Position numbers and translations under genes: made by a program
NCBI GenBank assembly: GCA_958009055.1
Contig: OY253654.1
Location: 806,001-870,000 of the forward strand
Direction: 5' to 3'
From: Choricystis sp. odSpoLacu1
Taxonomy: Eukaryota; Chlorophyta; Trebouxiophyceae
Length of the DNA stretch: 64,000 nt
The notes under the pieces: generated by a model
The model's database searches: none
What the model saw: only the letters and a program-made list of their open reading frames with translations
Told to the model about the DNA's origin: nothing
Shown here: positions 54,685 to 64,000 of the stretch, in pieces
How positions within the stretch are numbered: the stretch's first letter is position 1
Layout: each line of letters starts with the position of its first letter

Positions 54685-54718
54685 AGTTTTGGGGGGGGAG
54701 TGAAGTTTTGGGGGGGGA
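54662..54718 (+). repeat. 19-bp tandem repeat spanning the POT stop codon
   Basis: Three exact copies of a 19-base unit (GTGAAGTTTTGGGGGGGGA) in head-to-tail array. The stop TGA of the transporter falls inside the second unit; the C-terminal residues CEVLGGE come from the first unit. Copy number or G-run change would alter the C-terminus. Confidence 0.95.
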
Positions 54719-54976
54719 GTGAAAGGGGTTCTGCTCGTGATTCTGCCGGAACGTCCCTCGCTGCTAGCCCGACCAACACACAGTCTGGTTTTCTTTTGTT
54801 TTCAACTGTCTGCACTTCAGTCCCGTTTCTTTTGATTTTGACTTAGCGCTCTGTGTGTGTGTGTTGCTTTCGCGTGTCCGCTCCTGAGAGCCGGGACCCA
54901 AAAACCACAATGAAAAGCAGCACTTTTGTCACTCGGCAAACCTCCAGTCCTTGTAGTTTGACACACACACACACAC

Positions 54977-55007
<31 letters not shown>

Positions 55008-55142
55008 GTGTGAAGCCCTGAAAAACAAGGTGTGGTGGGACTGAGAGAGAGGGAAAAAAGAGGTGGGTCGGTTGGCGTCGTCACCCCGACACTCCCCGAC
55101 TCTCTTCGATTCCGGCGTCTCCCCTCCCCTCCCCCCGCATTC
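54685..55142. other. intergenic region with CA/TG microsatellites
   Basis: About 460 bp between the POT stop and the VTT start, starting with the third repeat unit. It contains a long (CA)n tract at 54961-55008 interrupted by one AG, and a shorter TG tract near 54852. No RNA gene or coding frame recognised. Confidence 0.4.
54961..55008 (+). repeat. (CA)n microsatellite
   Basis: About 48 bases of alternating AC with one interruption (ACAG), in the intergenic region upstream of the plastid VTT/DedA gene. Confidence 0.9.
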
Positions 55143-56205
55143 ATGCACGCCCTCCTCGCTCCACGGCCACTGGTCACTCTCCCCACCGCTCGCAGGGCAT
55201 GTGCACGCCCCGCGCGCGCGCCCGCCCCCGCGCGCCGCGCTGTCGCCGCCACATCGGCACCGACACCTCCACCGGCGCCCCTTTCCTCGCCTCCGACCAC
55301 GCCCTCCACCTGGCTGTCATCACACCCCGTCCTGCCCCGTGTCGCTGCAGCGGTGGTGCTGGGCGCCACGCTGGCGGTGGCTGCGCCCGCGGGCACGGCG
55401 TTTGCTGCTGCGTGCTGCAAGGGGGGCGCGGCGGCGGCGACGGGCGGGCTGGACGTCGCAGGAGCTGCCAAAGGTTGGTGGTGAGATGATGGTAGGGTGT
55501 TGAAAATGGCGGGGGGGGTTGGATCGGATCCAAAAGCTGACGTTTTTCGCTCACGCCCACACCCACCCTCCACCCACAGCCCTGCTCTCCTTTGTCCTCC
55601 ACCTGGACAAACACCTGGGCGCCATCATAGCCCGCCACGGCGCCGCCACCTACGCCATCCTGTTTGGCATCGTGTTTGCGGAGACCGGGTTTGTGTTGAC
55701 CCCCTTCCTCCCGGGCGATTCGCTCCTCTTCGCCTGTGGCACGTTTGCTTCTTTAGGCTCCCTGTCCCTGGGCCGCCTGTTGGCTGTGTTCCTGACGGCC
55801 GCCATCCTGGGGGACGCCGTCAACTATGCGGCTGGGAAGCATTTGGGTGCCGCTGCTGTCTCCCGCGGCCTGGTTAAAAAAGAGTTTGTGTCAAAAACGG
55901 AGGCCTTCTACGCGCGCCACGGCCCCCGCACCGTCGTGCTGGCTCGCTTTGTCCCCATTGTGCGCACGTTTGCCCCGTTTGTGGCGGGGGTGGCGGCGAT
56001 GCCGTGGTCGACTTTTTCGGTGTACAATGCGGTCGGCGCGGCCGTGTGGGTCGGCTCCCTCACTCTGGCGGGCGCCGCCTTTGGTACGCTGCCCGTGGTG
56101 AGGGACAACTTCAGCGCCGTCGTGCTGGGCATTGTGGCGGTGTCGTTGGCGCCGTTGGTGGTCGAGTGGGTGGCCGCGAAGCGGGAAGCGAGGAAAGGGG
56201 TGTGA
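55143..56205 (+). CDS. VTT/DedA-family membrane protein, plastid-targeted
   Basis: Two exons: 55143-55473 and 55580-56205, 318 aa. The N-terminus is a long Ala/Pro/Arg/Thr-rich transit peptide (MHALLAPRPLVTLPTARRA), followed by a hydrophobic LPRVAAAVVLGATLAVAAPA GTAFA that looks like a thylakoid or membrane signal. The mature part is a VTT (SNARE-associated, DedA) domain: LDKHLGAIIARHGAATYAIL, FAETGFVLTPFLPGDSLLFA (family 'E......PGe' with the re-entrant PGD), GDAVNYAAGKHLGAAAVSRG, then YARHGPRTVVLARFVPIVRT then FAPFVAGVAAMPWSTFSVYN (family 'G....l.aRF.P.vR.f.p..aG...m....F...n'). Bacterial DedA and eukaryotic VMP1/TMEM41-type members act in lipid translocation or membrane homeostasis. Glu and the two Arg conserved in DedA are present. 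Confidence 0.9.
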
Positions 56206-56273
56206 AAGAGGAAAGGGGTGTGACAGAACCCGCAGAAAAACAAACAAACGCACACACCGCCCCCCCAAAAAAC

Positions 56274-57750
56274 ATGGCAAAAGCTAGGGCTTTGTTCCTC
56301 GTCGCCCTCGTGGCGGTGGCGGCCGTGCAGGTAGGGGGAGGAGGAGCGCAGAGTGCGCAGCATCGCCTGCCGCATGCGCGCGCGCGCGCCGCGCCGCGCC
56401 ACGTCTCTTCCGCGCCCGCTCGCCCCCCGCCCCGCATAACGTGCGCACCGCAACAACACACACACATCCCTCTCTCGTTTTCCACAGGCCACCGCCTCCG
56501 CCGACCCCCCCCTCAAACTCGTGCCTGCGTGCGCATGGCCCTTTGTCGTCTCCCCCACCACCAACAACGTGCTCCTCCCCGCCGGCTCCGCCACCTACTG
56601 GGCCACCCTGTTGGTTCCCGGGGGGCCGTGGCAAGCCCTGCTGGATGCCACGGCGGATGGGCTGGAGATTGTGGGCCATTTTCCGGCTGCCCGCTACTTC
56701 TCGTTCGAAGTCAACTCGCTGTCCGGCACCGTGACCGACACCACAACAGCGGTGCTGTACGACGCCCAGATTCAGCCGGATGAGGCGGGCACCAATCCTG
56801 CGATTACAGCGGGCGCACCCCCGGGCGGCACCTACCGCATCCGTGTCGTCGTCGCGGGCTCGCCCGCGGCCGACAGGGCGGCTGCTTTAGGCTCCAACGT
56901 CAACGTCATCACCCTGCCATCAAGTGGAGGGGTGACCATTTTATACAGGGTCTATGGGCCGACCCCCCCGTCCGACGCGGCGGGCGGCGTGCCGCTGCCA
57001 TCGTTCGTACGCCGCTTCGCCGGCGTCGTCGACAAGCCTGCCACCACCTGCCCCTGGGCCATGAAAAATGGGACCAAAACCAGCGCTCTGTACGCTCCGA
57101 TCGATGTTTTGGTCGGCGCTGCAGCAGCGCGCACGGCGGCGCCCTTCGACCCCGCCCCCACCCCCGCCCTGGCCCGCCCCAAAGCGGAGCGCCTGGGCGG
57201 CCTGTTTGCGGGCGCTCAGAATGCCTACCTGTCCGCCTTTGTGGCGCTGGCCCCCGGCAAGCTGGCGGTGTGGCAGGCCGCGTCGTCGCCTGTGTATCCA
57301 AACACGCAGGCGGGGGCGGCTATCCCGCCACCCCGGGACGTTCGCTATTTCTCGCTGTGCATGTACAAGTATGCATCCCCTTATCCTTTGATCAACGGTG
57401 GGTGTGGCGAGGACTCCGTGCTGCGGCCCAGTGCGACGGCGGGCCCCTGGACCGTGGTGTCGGGTGCGCCCGCCGACAAGCCCTCCGACGCCGCCCTCGC
57501 AGCCGCGGGCGCGGTGTGGGTGCCCGCTCTCAACCCAGGGGACGACCCCGCCACCACCCCCATCCTGACCGTGTTTCGCACCATTCTGCCGGCAGTGGGG
57601 TACACAAGCGCGGTGCAGAGTGTGCCCGCTGATGGCTCGCCCGCCTCCGCCGCGACCGCCATGGGGGCCACCTACCCTGTCGGGTCGTACTGCGACAAGG
57701 CCACGTTTGAGGCGGCAGGGTTGGCGGGCTCTGCGGGGACGGGGCGGTGA
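56274..57750 (+). CDS. secreted protein of unknown function
   Basis: Two exons: 56274-56330 (MAKARALFLVALVAVAAVQ, a signal peptide) and 56488-57750, 439 aa. After the predicted cleavage the domain begins ATASADPPLKLVPACAWPFV, and YWATLLVPGGPWQALLDATA, IVGHFPAARYFSFEVNSLSG and DTTTAVLYDAQIQPDEAGTN PAI suggest a beta-rich fold of the kind seen in secreted bacterial and algal proteins with 'G.FP.ARY.SF..Y' and 'D..I.PD.G..NP'. The middle has YRIRVVVAG...VNVITLPSSGGVTI LYRVYG, and the later part AFVALAPGKLAVWQAASSPV and RYFSLCMYKYASPYPLINGG repeats the same kind of strand pattern. Four Cys in the C-terminal half could form disulfides. No catalytic motif recognised; not an enzyme call. Confidence 0.75.
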
Positions 57751-57941
57751 TTGAGAGTGGGAAAGGAGAGGTGAATCACTTTTTTCGGGTCTTTTTTCGG
57801 GTTCGGTCGGTGCCTCGACCTCCCCCCCACAAAAAAACAATCAACGAGTGTACCACAGGAATGAAAGACAATTGGGGCCTGTTCGTTTGGGAGAGTGTGT
57901 AAAAAGAATGAACAATAAAAAAATGCACACCTCTCTCCCTT

Positions 57942-59600
57942 CTACTTGCCCAGTGCCGCCTCCTCCACCCTCCCCCCCTCCAACCCCCACTTGGCCGCGT
58001 GCGCCGCCACGTGCTCCGCCGTGGACAGCGCCAGGTCCAGCGCCTCCCCCCACAGAGCCACTGTCGGCGACGTCGACGCCAGGGACCCGTCCTCGGTGCG
58101 CACCATGGTGTCGGCGCGCAGGGTGGGGGGCGCGTCGTCGTCGTCGTCCCGCGGCGGCGGCGCGCCCGCGCCCGCGTCGGGGCGGACGCCTGCGACCAGG
58201 CCGGACGCACGGAAGGAGCCGGGCACCGCGCCGATGCGGGCCAGGGCGCCGGAGACGACGGCGGCCAGGCCGTGGGCGGCTTCCGGGGAGTCGCCGTCGG
58301 AGGCGCCCGCGAACGCCCACCCCGCGCCCTCGCCCGCAGCGTCGTGCGGCACGCCCAGCTGGGCCATGGTCATGTAAACAATGCTGGTCCACGTGTTCAA
58401 TAACGCTGAGCCTGCTTCTGCGGCGGCCGCGGGGTCGACCGGGGTGGCGGCGTCGCCGCCCGCAGACGCCAGCTCGGCGGGCGTCAGCGGGGCCAACGCT
58501 TGCGTGGCGGTGGCGCCCGACCGGTACGCCGCTGCAGCAGCCGCCACAAACGCGTCGGCGCTGTACTCGGAGCCCAGGCGGGCTCCCAGGAAGGCGAGGA
58601 GGAGGGTGGCTGCCCGGCCGCGCGCGACCGCCTCTGGTGTGGGTTCCGGGTCTCCCGGCCCAGGGGGCAGCACGCCGGCAGCGTAGCCGACTGGTGTCGC
58701 AAAAGCGGGGGCGACGGGGTCGGAGGCGGCGTCATCGTCGCCGTTTTCGCCATCCCCCGACCGCAGCGCCGCCTCCAATGCGTCCAGCGGCCGCGCCAGC
58801 GGCGTCCCCGCCGCCCTGGCCGCGTCCAGCGTCAACACAATGATGCGAGAGTTTTGCTGCATGACGCGCGCGGTGGACCCGACGCGCCCCCCCGTGTCGG
58901 CGACTGCCTGTGCCATCAACAGCCGCTGTGCGCCGCCGCCCCCCGAAAACTTGGACACCGTGTGCCGCACAAAGCCGCGCATGCCGGCCGCGGTGGGGCC
59001 GCCATCCCCCGCGGGAGGGACGCCCGGCGGGGCGGAGGGGGAGCGGGAGGCGCCCACTTCGTCGAGCGTCATCAAAACAAGAACCACCCAGGACGCGAGG
59101 AGTTCAGTCTCTGCGTCGCCCAGGGCGCCACCGCCTGGGGCGAGGCGGGCCAGGGCCAGCTCGCGGGAGGGGGCGTCCGGGTGGACGCCGCGGGAGTGGA
59201 GGGTGGCGCCGACGTCGACGAGGCAGCGCGTGGCAAAGACGGAGCGGTGCTGTTGACAGGATGGGGGGGGGTGAAATTGTCGGCACAACTCCCTTTTTGC
59301 TGCCTCGCTTCACCCTCGTTCATTCTCTCACACGCTTCCACTCACCTGGGCCGCAAACCAGCAGAGCAACAGGGCGCGCATCCACGCGCGCGTGAACGCG
59401 TCGTCATCCGCGGGCGCGGCGTCTGCGTCGGCGCCGCCGCCGGTGGGGGAGGGCGACGTGGGAGCGTCAGATGGTGGTGACGAGCGGGGAGGGAGGAGTT
59501 GGAGGCGGCGGCAGGGGCGGGGGAGGGGGTGCGGCGCCTGCCGACGCAGCACGCCGCGCGGCGGCGAGCGCAGGGCGGCGGTCCGCGAAATGCGCAGCAT
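57942..59600 (-). CDS. unknown protein, helical, possibly plastid-targeted
   Basis: Two exons: 59600-59346 and 59249-57942, 520 aa in frame. The start MLRISRTAALRSPPRGVLRR gives a strongly basic leader to about residue 35, then acidic low-complexity (GGADADAAPADDDAFTRAWM). The conserved-looking core is AWMRALLLCWFAAQHRSVFA TRCLVDVGATL, then LLASWVVLVLMTLDEVGASR and FVRHTVSKFSGGGGAQRLLM; later RVMQQNSRIIVLTLDAARAA and LFAFLGARLGSEYSADAFVA-like helices; end HVAAHAAKWGLEGGRVEEAA LGK. No membrane segment is convincing. The leader fits plastid or mitochondrial import. Domain not recognised. Confidence 0.6.
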
Positions 59601-59850
59601 TGGGCAAAAAAGGAAGAGGTTGGTGACGGTGTGCAGCGGCCGATACACAGGCCTGGGCGACGAGCCACACGCCGCACACGCTTGTGTGTGGGTGTTTGAG
59701 GGAAAAATGTGTGAGGTTTTCTTTTCTGTTCTGCGCTTCGTGGTCAACCTCTCTTCTTTTTCTCTTGCTACTTTCTTTACACACACCAGTTTGCGGATCG
59801 CCTGGCGGCGGGCGCCTTCAACTACGCGCAGGCGCCCTCCTACATCCTCT

Positions 59851-60677
59851 TCACGCATAGTTCAGCCGGAACACGTCGTTGGACACGGCGTAGCTCCCCC
59901 CCGCGGCCGCCAGGTGGAAGGCTTGCGAAAACTTGAGCGGGTTGGTTTCCCCCTCGGGCAGCAGTTGGCCAGTGACAAACACCAGGATGCCGCCCGAGGT
60001 GGAGGGCTGGGCATCGATGGAGGAGACGTGGTGTTTGCAGGCCTGTGGGGGTGGGTGGGTGGTGGGTTGGTGTGGGGGGCGGGGGCTCCGTCTCTCCGCC
60101 GCCGCCTCCCCCCACTCTCCCTCCCTCGCACACACCTGGAACGGCAGGCTCGTCAGCTTGGTCAGGATGGCGGCCTGGCCCTGCACCTTCACGCCCTCAA
60201 AGGTGAGGATGGAGTCGGCCTGTGTGTGGAAAGGGTGGCGTGGCGTGGCGTTGGACGCAACGAAAAAAAACGGGCACGCTTTCCCTTCTTCCATTCCCTC
60301 CTTCCCTTTCCTGCCACCACACCTGATACAGGCCGCCCAGCGCCTGACGGTTGGTGTCAAACGTGGAGTAGTAGTGGTCGACAAAGGCCTGTGGGGAGAG
60401 GGAGGGGAAGGTTAAAAAAAGAGGGGCCCGGAGACGCGCGCGGTTCGCAATCGCTGCGTCTTTTTCCTCTTCCAACTCCTGGGGCGGGCCACCTCTCTCC
60501 GACGCAAGAGCCAGCACGTCCACGTGGGTCAGGCTGGCTGCTGTAGCACGGGCGCGCGCGATGTGGCGACCCTCAGCGCGCGCCGCGAGGGCTCGCGATG
60601 CGCGATGGAAACGGGGGCAAACTCTTTGTCCGCCTTTGCACCACACGCACCTTGGCGATGGCGTCCGGGTCGGCCAT
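59851..60677 (-). CDS. NTF2: nuclear transport factor 2 (NTF2)
   Basis: Four short exons: 60677-60651, 60388-60323, 60219-60136 and 60042-59851, 122 aa, the normal length for NTF2. It carries Ran-GDP into the nucleus. Visible: MADPDAIAKAFVDHYYSTFD TNRQALGGLYQ, ADSILTFEGVKVQGQAAILT KLTSLPFQ, ACKHHVSSIDAQPSTSGGIL VFVTGQLL and FSQAFHLAAAGGSYAVSNDV FRLNYA. The 'YxxFD..R..L..LY' start, the 'G...I...L..LPF' middle and the 'F.L....G.Y.V.ND.FRLnY' end are the NTF2 signature. The first exon is only 27 bp and the introns (262, 103 and 93 bp) all have clean GT/AG. Confidence 0.95.
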
Positions 60678-60843
60678 GGTTTGTGAGGGCGTGTGTGTGT
60701 GGTTGGGGAGAGGGGCGATGGCGTGCGCCAGAACGGATTTTGAAGCAAAAACGAACGAGCCGAGAGTGAGGTGAGAGGCGACGCCCCGTCCTCGCTTCAC
60801 TTTTCGTCGGCGTGTCGTTTGCTCCAAGAAAGACCTAACATTC

Positions 60844-62183
60844 ATGCTTTCCCACCGCGTTTTCCGCCCCCTCCCGGCCGCCAGGACTTGCAGGCGTGCG
60901 TCCCTCGTCCGCAGGGCGTTGAGCGTGACCACTGTGCCGACCAACGGGGTGGTGAGTTGCGGAAAACAGCGAGTCGGAGGTTTCTTTGTGTCGCTGCCGC
61001 GAAAAGCGGTGGTTGGTCGCGCCCGCCCTGACCTGTCAGCCTGGGCGCAGTGTGGTGGTCCCACACTGTGGCCTCGGCGGACCAGGGGGGCTGGAGGGTC
61101 GCAATGCGGGGGGCTGGGTGAGAGAGTTTTTCAGCACATCGACTCACGCGCACCAGGCGAATAGGGCGGCGCGTCCCTTTCCCTTCCACACACCCACACG
61201 CAACCACCCCCTCTCCTTCCCTCTCCCCACAGCCCCAACCCGACACGGCGCCCGCGGCCGTGCCCCTCCCTCCCCCTCCTTCCGCACCCGCCGCCCCTGT
61301 CTCGATTGCTGACGTCACTGTCGGCGCCGACCTGTGGACACTGGCAGCCACCGTCGGCGCCACCAAGGCGGCCATGCCCCTGCCCCGCGTCGCCGCCCTG
61401 GGCACCCTGGCCGGCGTCTGCATCGGGTTTGGCGCCACCCTGGCGCTGTCGGTGGGCGGCGCCCTGACGGGTGCAGTCGCCCCCCCTCTGCAACGCTTCA
61501 TCTTTGGCGCGTACGGCTTCCCCATGGGGCTGCTGGCCATCGCGTTGTTGGGAGGGGAGCTGTTTACAGGTGAGAGTGGGTGGATCAGAGAGAGAGAGGT
61601 GGAAGAGTGGGGATGACTTTTTTTTTTTTCTCAACCCACCCCCACCCCATCTCTCCAGGCAACGCCTTCATGTTCACCGCCGCCCTGATTGAACGCAAGG
61701 CCGCCCTGCGACCCGTGCTGGTGCGGTCGGCCGTTGCCTGGGCCTCCAACTTTGCGGGCGTCGCCCTCGTTGCCGCCCTCCTCTCGGTCGGCCCTCCCCC
61801 CCCCCGCCGCCGCCCCCGCCGCCGCCGCCGCCGCGGCCAAGGCCGCCCTCCCTGTCTCCGTCGCTCTCGCGCGCGGCGTGCTGTGCAACGTGGCCGTCTG
61901 CATCGCTGTGCTGGGGGCGACCGCCTCCCGCTCCCTCACCTCCAAAGCCGTTGGCGTCTGGTTCCCGCTCTCCTGCTTTGCGTCCCTCGGCTTTGAGCAC
62001 GTGGTGGCCAACATGTACATGTTTGCGCTGGCCGCGTTCCAGGGGGCGCCCGCCCCCGTGGGGGGCGTGGTCGCCAATCTGGCGACCGTCACCCTGGGCA
62101 ACGTGGCGGGCGCGGCCATCGTGCTGGGAGGGTTGATGGCGGCCGCATACGCCAGCCCTGCGGCTGACAAGATGGCGGCTTGA
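60844..62183 (+). CDS. formate/nitrite transporter (FNT, NAR1-like)
   Basis: Three exons: 60844-60951, 61233-61569 and 61659-62183. The leader (MLSHRVFRPLPAARTCRRAS LVRRALSV) is basic and suits a plastid or mitochondrial import signal. The membrane core has six hydrophobic stretches; family landmarks are TKAAMPLPRVAALGTLAGVC IGFGA, QRFIFGAYGFPMGLLAIALL GGELFTGNAFMFTAALIE, a broken TM4 at ASNFAGVALVAALLSV (C run 61796-61805), VLCNVAVCIAVLGATASRS, and LGFEHVVANMYMFALAAFQG (family FEH.vaNmy). It belongs to the FocA/NirC/NAR1 family of anion (formate, nitrite, bicarbonate-like) channels; in green algae NAR1.1 is the chloroplast nitrite transporter, but a mitochondrial or other anion role is possible. 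Ends in a short tail. Confidence 0.92.
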
Positions 62184-62640
62184 TGGTGTGGTGGTGTCTG
62201 TTTTTTTCTTCGTTTCCCTTTCTCTTCTTTGCTCCCTCCCCCCCCCCGCTTTTCTCTTCCCTCTCTAGGTGCGTGTGCGCGCGCCTCTCGACGACAAAAA
62301 AAACGCTGCTCGATTTGACACACAGCCTCCATTTTGACTGTTGTTTGATTTTTACCCCTCGGTTTCCCCCCTCGCCCTCTGTGCAGGGGGCGCGCCCCCC
62401 CTGTGCAACCAAGACACCAACCCACGTTGGGTTTCCACACCACAAACATTTTTCTCCTCTGCTTGTCTGTGCGTGCGCGCTCGCCCCGTTCCCTGTGGTG
62501 TGCGTGCTCTTCAGGCACACACCCCCGCACACCGCGCCCGTCCGTCTGCACACCGGCGTGGAGGCGCATTTGTGGGCAACGCCCGTTTTTTTTTTTGCTT
62601 CCTGCCCAACTCTCCCCCTTCCCTCCTCTCTTTGACCACG
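62184..62640. other. intergenic region
   Basis: About 455 bp between the FNT stop and the start of the coiled-coil gene. C/T-rich, with a T10 tract near 62587 just before the next ATG and a C11 tract near 62240. No RNA gene or coding frame recognised. Confidence 0.35.
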
Positions 62641-63874
62641 ATGGGCGTCCTCATGCGCCGCTGGACCGAGCAGGTGTGTGTGTGTGTGATGCTGGCAGGG
62701 GGCAAGGGGACGGGGTGAACAAAACGCTCCGCGTGCCCGCCCGTGGCGCCGAGTGGAGTGGTGTGCTGGCACTCGGTCATCCTTCTACGCCCCCTGCCCC
62801 CGAAACGCCGCCCCCTCCCCTCTGCGCTCAGTGAGGGACGCGTGTGTCGCACCACGCTCCACCCTTGGAGACGAAGAGCGTGGCCCAACGCGCACAGGCA
62901 GCCGCCAGGAGAGGTTGTTTCGCGGTGATTGCGCAGTCGGAGGAAGGTGAGCGCTCGCTCCTCGGCGCTGACACTCCCTCCCTCCCCCACAGGTCAAACA
63001 AACCACCAACCTCCTCCCCTCCACCTTTGTCCCCACCTCCAACGCGCGCAACGAGCTGATGCTGAAGGAGGCGGCCTCCTTTGACCACCACCTGCGCGCG
63101 CTGGAGAAAGAGGTGGCCGCCTCCAAAGCCGCCACCGAAAACCTGCTGCGCACCGCGAAAGCTGTCCTGTCCGCCCCCCTGCCCCGCGTGTTCACGCGCC
63201 CGCCCCCCGGGGGGGGGGCCGTCCCCGTGGACGCGGGCCTGATTGGGGGCGCGTTCGATGGCGACGCGCTCTCCGCCGCGGGCGCGGACGCCGCCCACAG
63301 GCTGGCCGACTCGGTGCTGGCCCCCATGGAGAGGTGGAGGGCGGGGTTTGCCACCGTCGAAAAGCAGATGGCGCGCCTGGAGGCGATGCGGCTGGAACTC
63401 GACTCGCGGCGCCACACGACGGCGCAGCTCGCGGCCTCCCTTGACAAAAAGAGGCCCGCCCTGGAGCGCGGCGCGTCGGGCAAGGGGGCGGCCAAGCTGG
63501 ATGAATTGGCCAAGCGCCTGCGCCACAAGGAGGGCAAGGAGACGGGTGAGTGGGAGAGAGAGATTGGGTTGCGTGTGGTGGGGAGGGGATAGAGAGAGCA
63601 CAACAACAAAACAAAAAAACACTCGCCCCTTGTTCCATCCCTCCCACACACTCCCCCAGCCGCCCTCAACCGCTTCCTCGCAGAGGAGGAGCTCGTCTCC
63701 CAGCACCTGGGCCAATTGATTGGCGACGCAGAGTGGTTGAAATCTTTTGTGGCCGATGTTCTGCGTTCCCAGTCTGACGCGCACGCGGCCGCCCTGGCAG
63801 CCCTGGGCCCCACCAAACCCACGCCCGATGTGCGCACGCCGCGGTATGAGGCGGTGGTGGGGGGTGGGGCGTGA
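62641..63874 (+). CDS. coiled-coil protein, possible BAR-domain type
   Basis: Three exons: 62641-62673 (MGVLMRRWTEQ), 62993-63545 and 63660-63874, 266 aa. After VKQTTNLLPSTFVPTSNARN it has an extended helical heptad region: ASFDHHLRALEKEVAASKAA TENLLRTAKAVLS, then a Pro/Gly-rich loop, DSVLAPMERWRAGFATVEKQ MARLEAMRLELDSRRHTTAQ and KGAAKLDELAKRLRHKEGKE, and a last helix RFLAEEELVSQHLGQLIGDA EWLKSFVADVLRSQ. The order of long helices with a C-terminal acidic helix recalls BAR-type endocytic proteins, but no diagnostic motif is present. No signal peptide. The C-terminus ends YEAVVGGGA. Confidence 0.6.
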
Positions 63875-64000
63875 GGGAGAGAGGGTGTGGTTGTTTTTTT
63901 GAACGAAAATAAAGGGGGTCCTCTCGTTTTTTTTAAAGAAACACAACAAAAAACGAACGAAAACAAGAAAGAGATGAAAAACGGCGGGCACAAACACACC

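Noticed and set aside
378..61805. Programmed ribosomal frameshifting as the cause of the frame breaks
   Set aside because: The sites are unrelated homopolymer or (GC)n runs in many unrelated genes, with no common slippery heptamer plus structure.
44..63999. Many long open frames antisense to, or in other frames of, the genes above (for example along 5298-6954 or 27649-29217)
   Set aside because: At about 65-70% GC long stop-free frames arise by chance. These lack domain motifs, have Arg/Pro/Ala-shadow composition, and overlap genes with clear protein motifs and splice sites.
1..64000. CRISPR array, insertion sequence, integrase, phage or viral genes
   Set aside because: No direct-repeat/spacer array, terminal inverted repeats, transposase or capsid-like protein was seen; the only tandem repeats are microsatellites and the 19-bp array at 54662-54718.

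Overview
This window is nuclear DNA from a green alga (Chlorophyta in the broad sense). The evidence is: (1) spliceosomal introns, mostly about 80-400 bp, with GTGAGT-like donors and CAG/TAG acceptors; (2) very high GC and alanine-rich proteins; (3) a three-chromodomain plus ankyrin cpSRP43, a factor known from the green plastid lineage; (4) eukaryotic genes such as a cystinosin, a SWIRM-type KDM1/LSD1, an NTF2, a mitochondrial PDK and a peroxisomal-type acyl-CoA oxidase. Genes are dense, on both strands, usually 100-600 bp apart. The species cannot be named from the sequence alone.

Layout. 1-882(+): end of an alpha/beta hydrolase. 973-3853(-): SulP anion transporter with STAS and cyclic-nucleotide-binding-like domains. 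4098-5069(-): LRR protein. 5298-6267(-): unknown membrane protein. 6776-9918(+): bacterial-type isoleucyl-tRNA synthetase. 10036-12776(+): cytosolic glutamyl-tRNA synthetase. 13428-15598(-) and 16468-18763(-): tandem pair of an unrecognised protein family. 19048-19425(-): small unknown protein, divergent from cpSRP43 at 19672-20961(+). 21109-23530(+): acyl-CoA oxidase. 23742-25163(-): cystinosin. 25381-26729(+): methyltransferase-like protein. 26848-29967(+): SPO22/ZIP4-like helical-repeat protein. 30090-32225(+): secreted purple acid phosphatase. 32330-34131(-): TTLL12-like protein. 34442-35972(+): pyruvate dehydrogenase kinase. 36301-39646(+): K+-dependent H+-pyrophosphatase. 40197-41021(+): GET2/CAML-like protein. 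41225-42256(+): unknown. 42583-46368(-): LSD1 with an unusual C-terminal extension. 46491-48244(-) and 48609-51122(-): tandem PIN-like (PILS/AEC) carriers. 52106-54684(+): POT/NPF transporter. 55143-56205(+): plastid-targeted VTT/DedA protein. 56274-57750(+): secreted protein of unknown function. 57942-59600(-): unknown protein. 59851-60677(-): NTF2. 60844-62183(+): formate/nitrite transporter. 62641-63874(+): coiled-coil, BAR-like protein.

The genes form no operon-like pathway. This is an ordinary nuclear neighbourhood mixing plastid biogenesis (cpSRP43, VTT/DedA, possibly FNT), membrane transport (SulP, cystinosin, PILS pair, POT, V-PPase), translation (IleRS, GluRS) and chromatin or cell-cycle functions (LSD1, SPO22-like, TTLL12-like).

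Many otherwise well conserved genes lose frame exactly at long C/G runs or (GC)n tracts. The most economical explanation is systematic indel error of the assembly in such tracts, not decay, so coding spans are given through these breaks. No tRNA, rRNA, CRISPR array, transposon or viral gene was recognised. The most interesting items are the tandem unknown family (13428-18763), the LSD1 carrying TFIIS-N-like and SRI-like C-terminal segments, and the tentative GET2 and SPO22/ZIP4 assignments.
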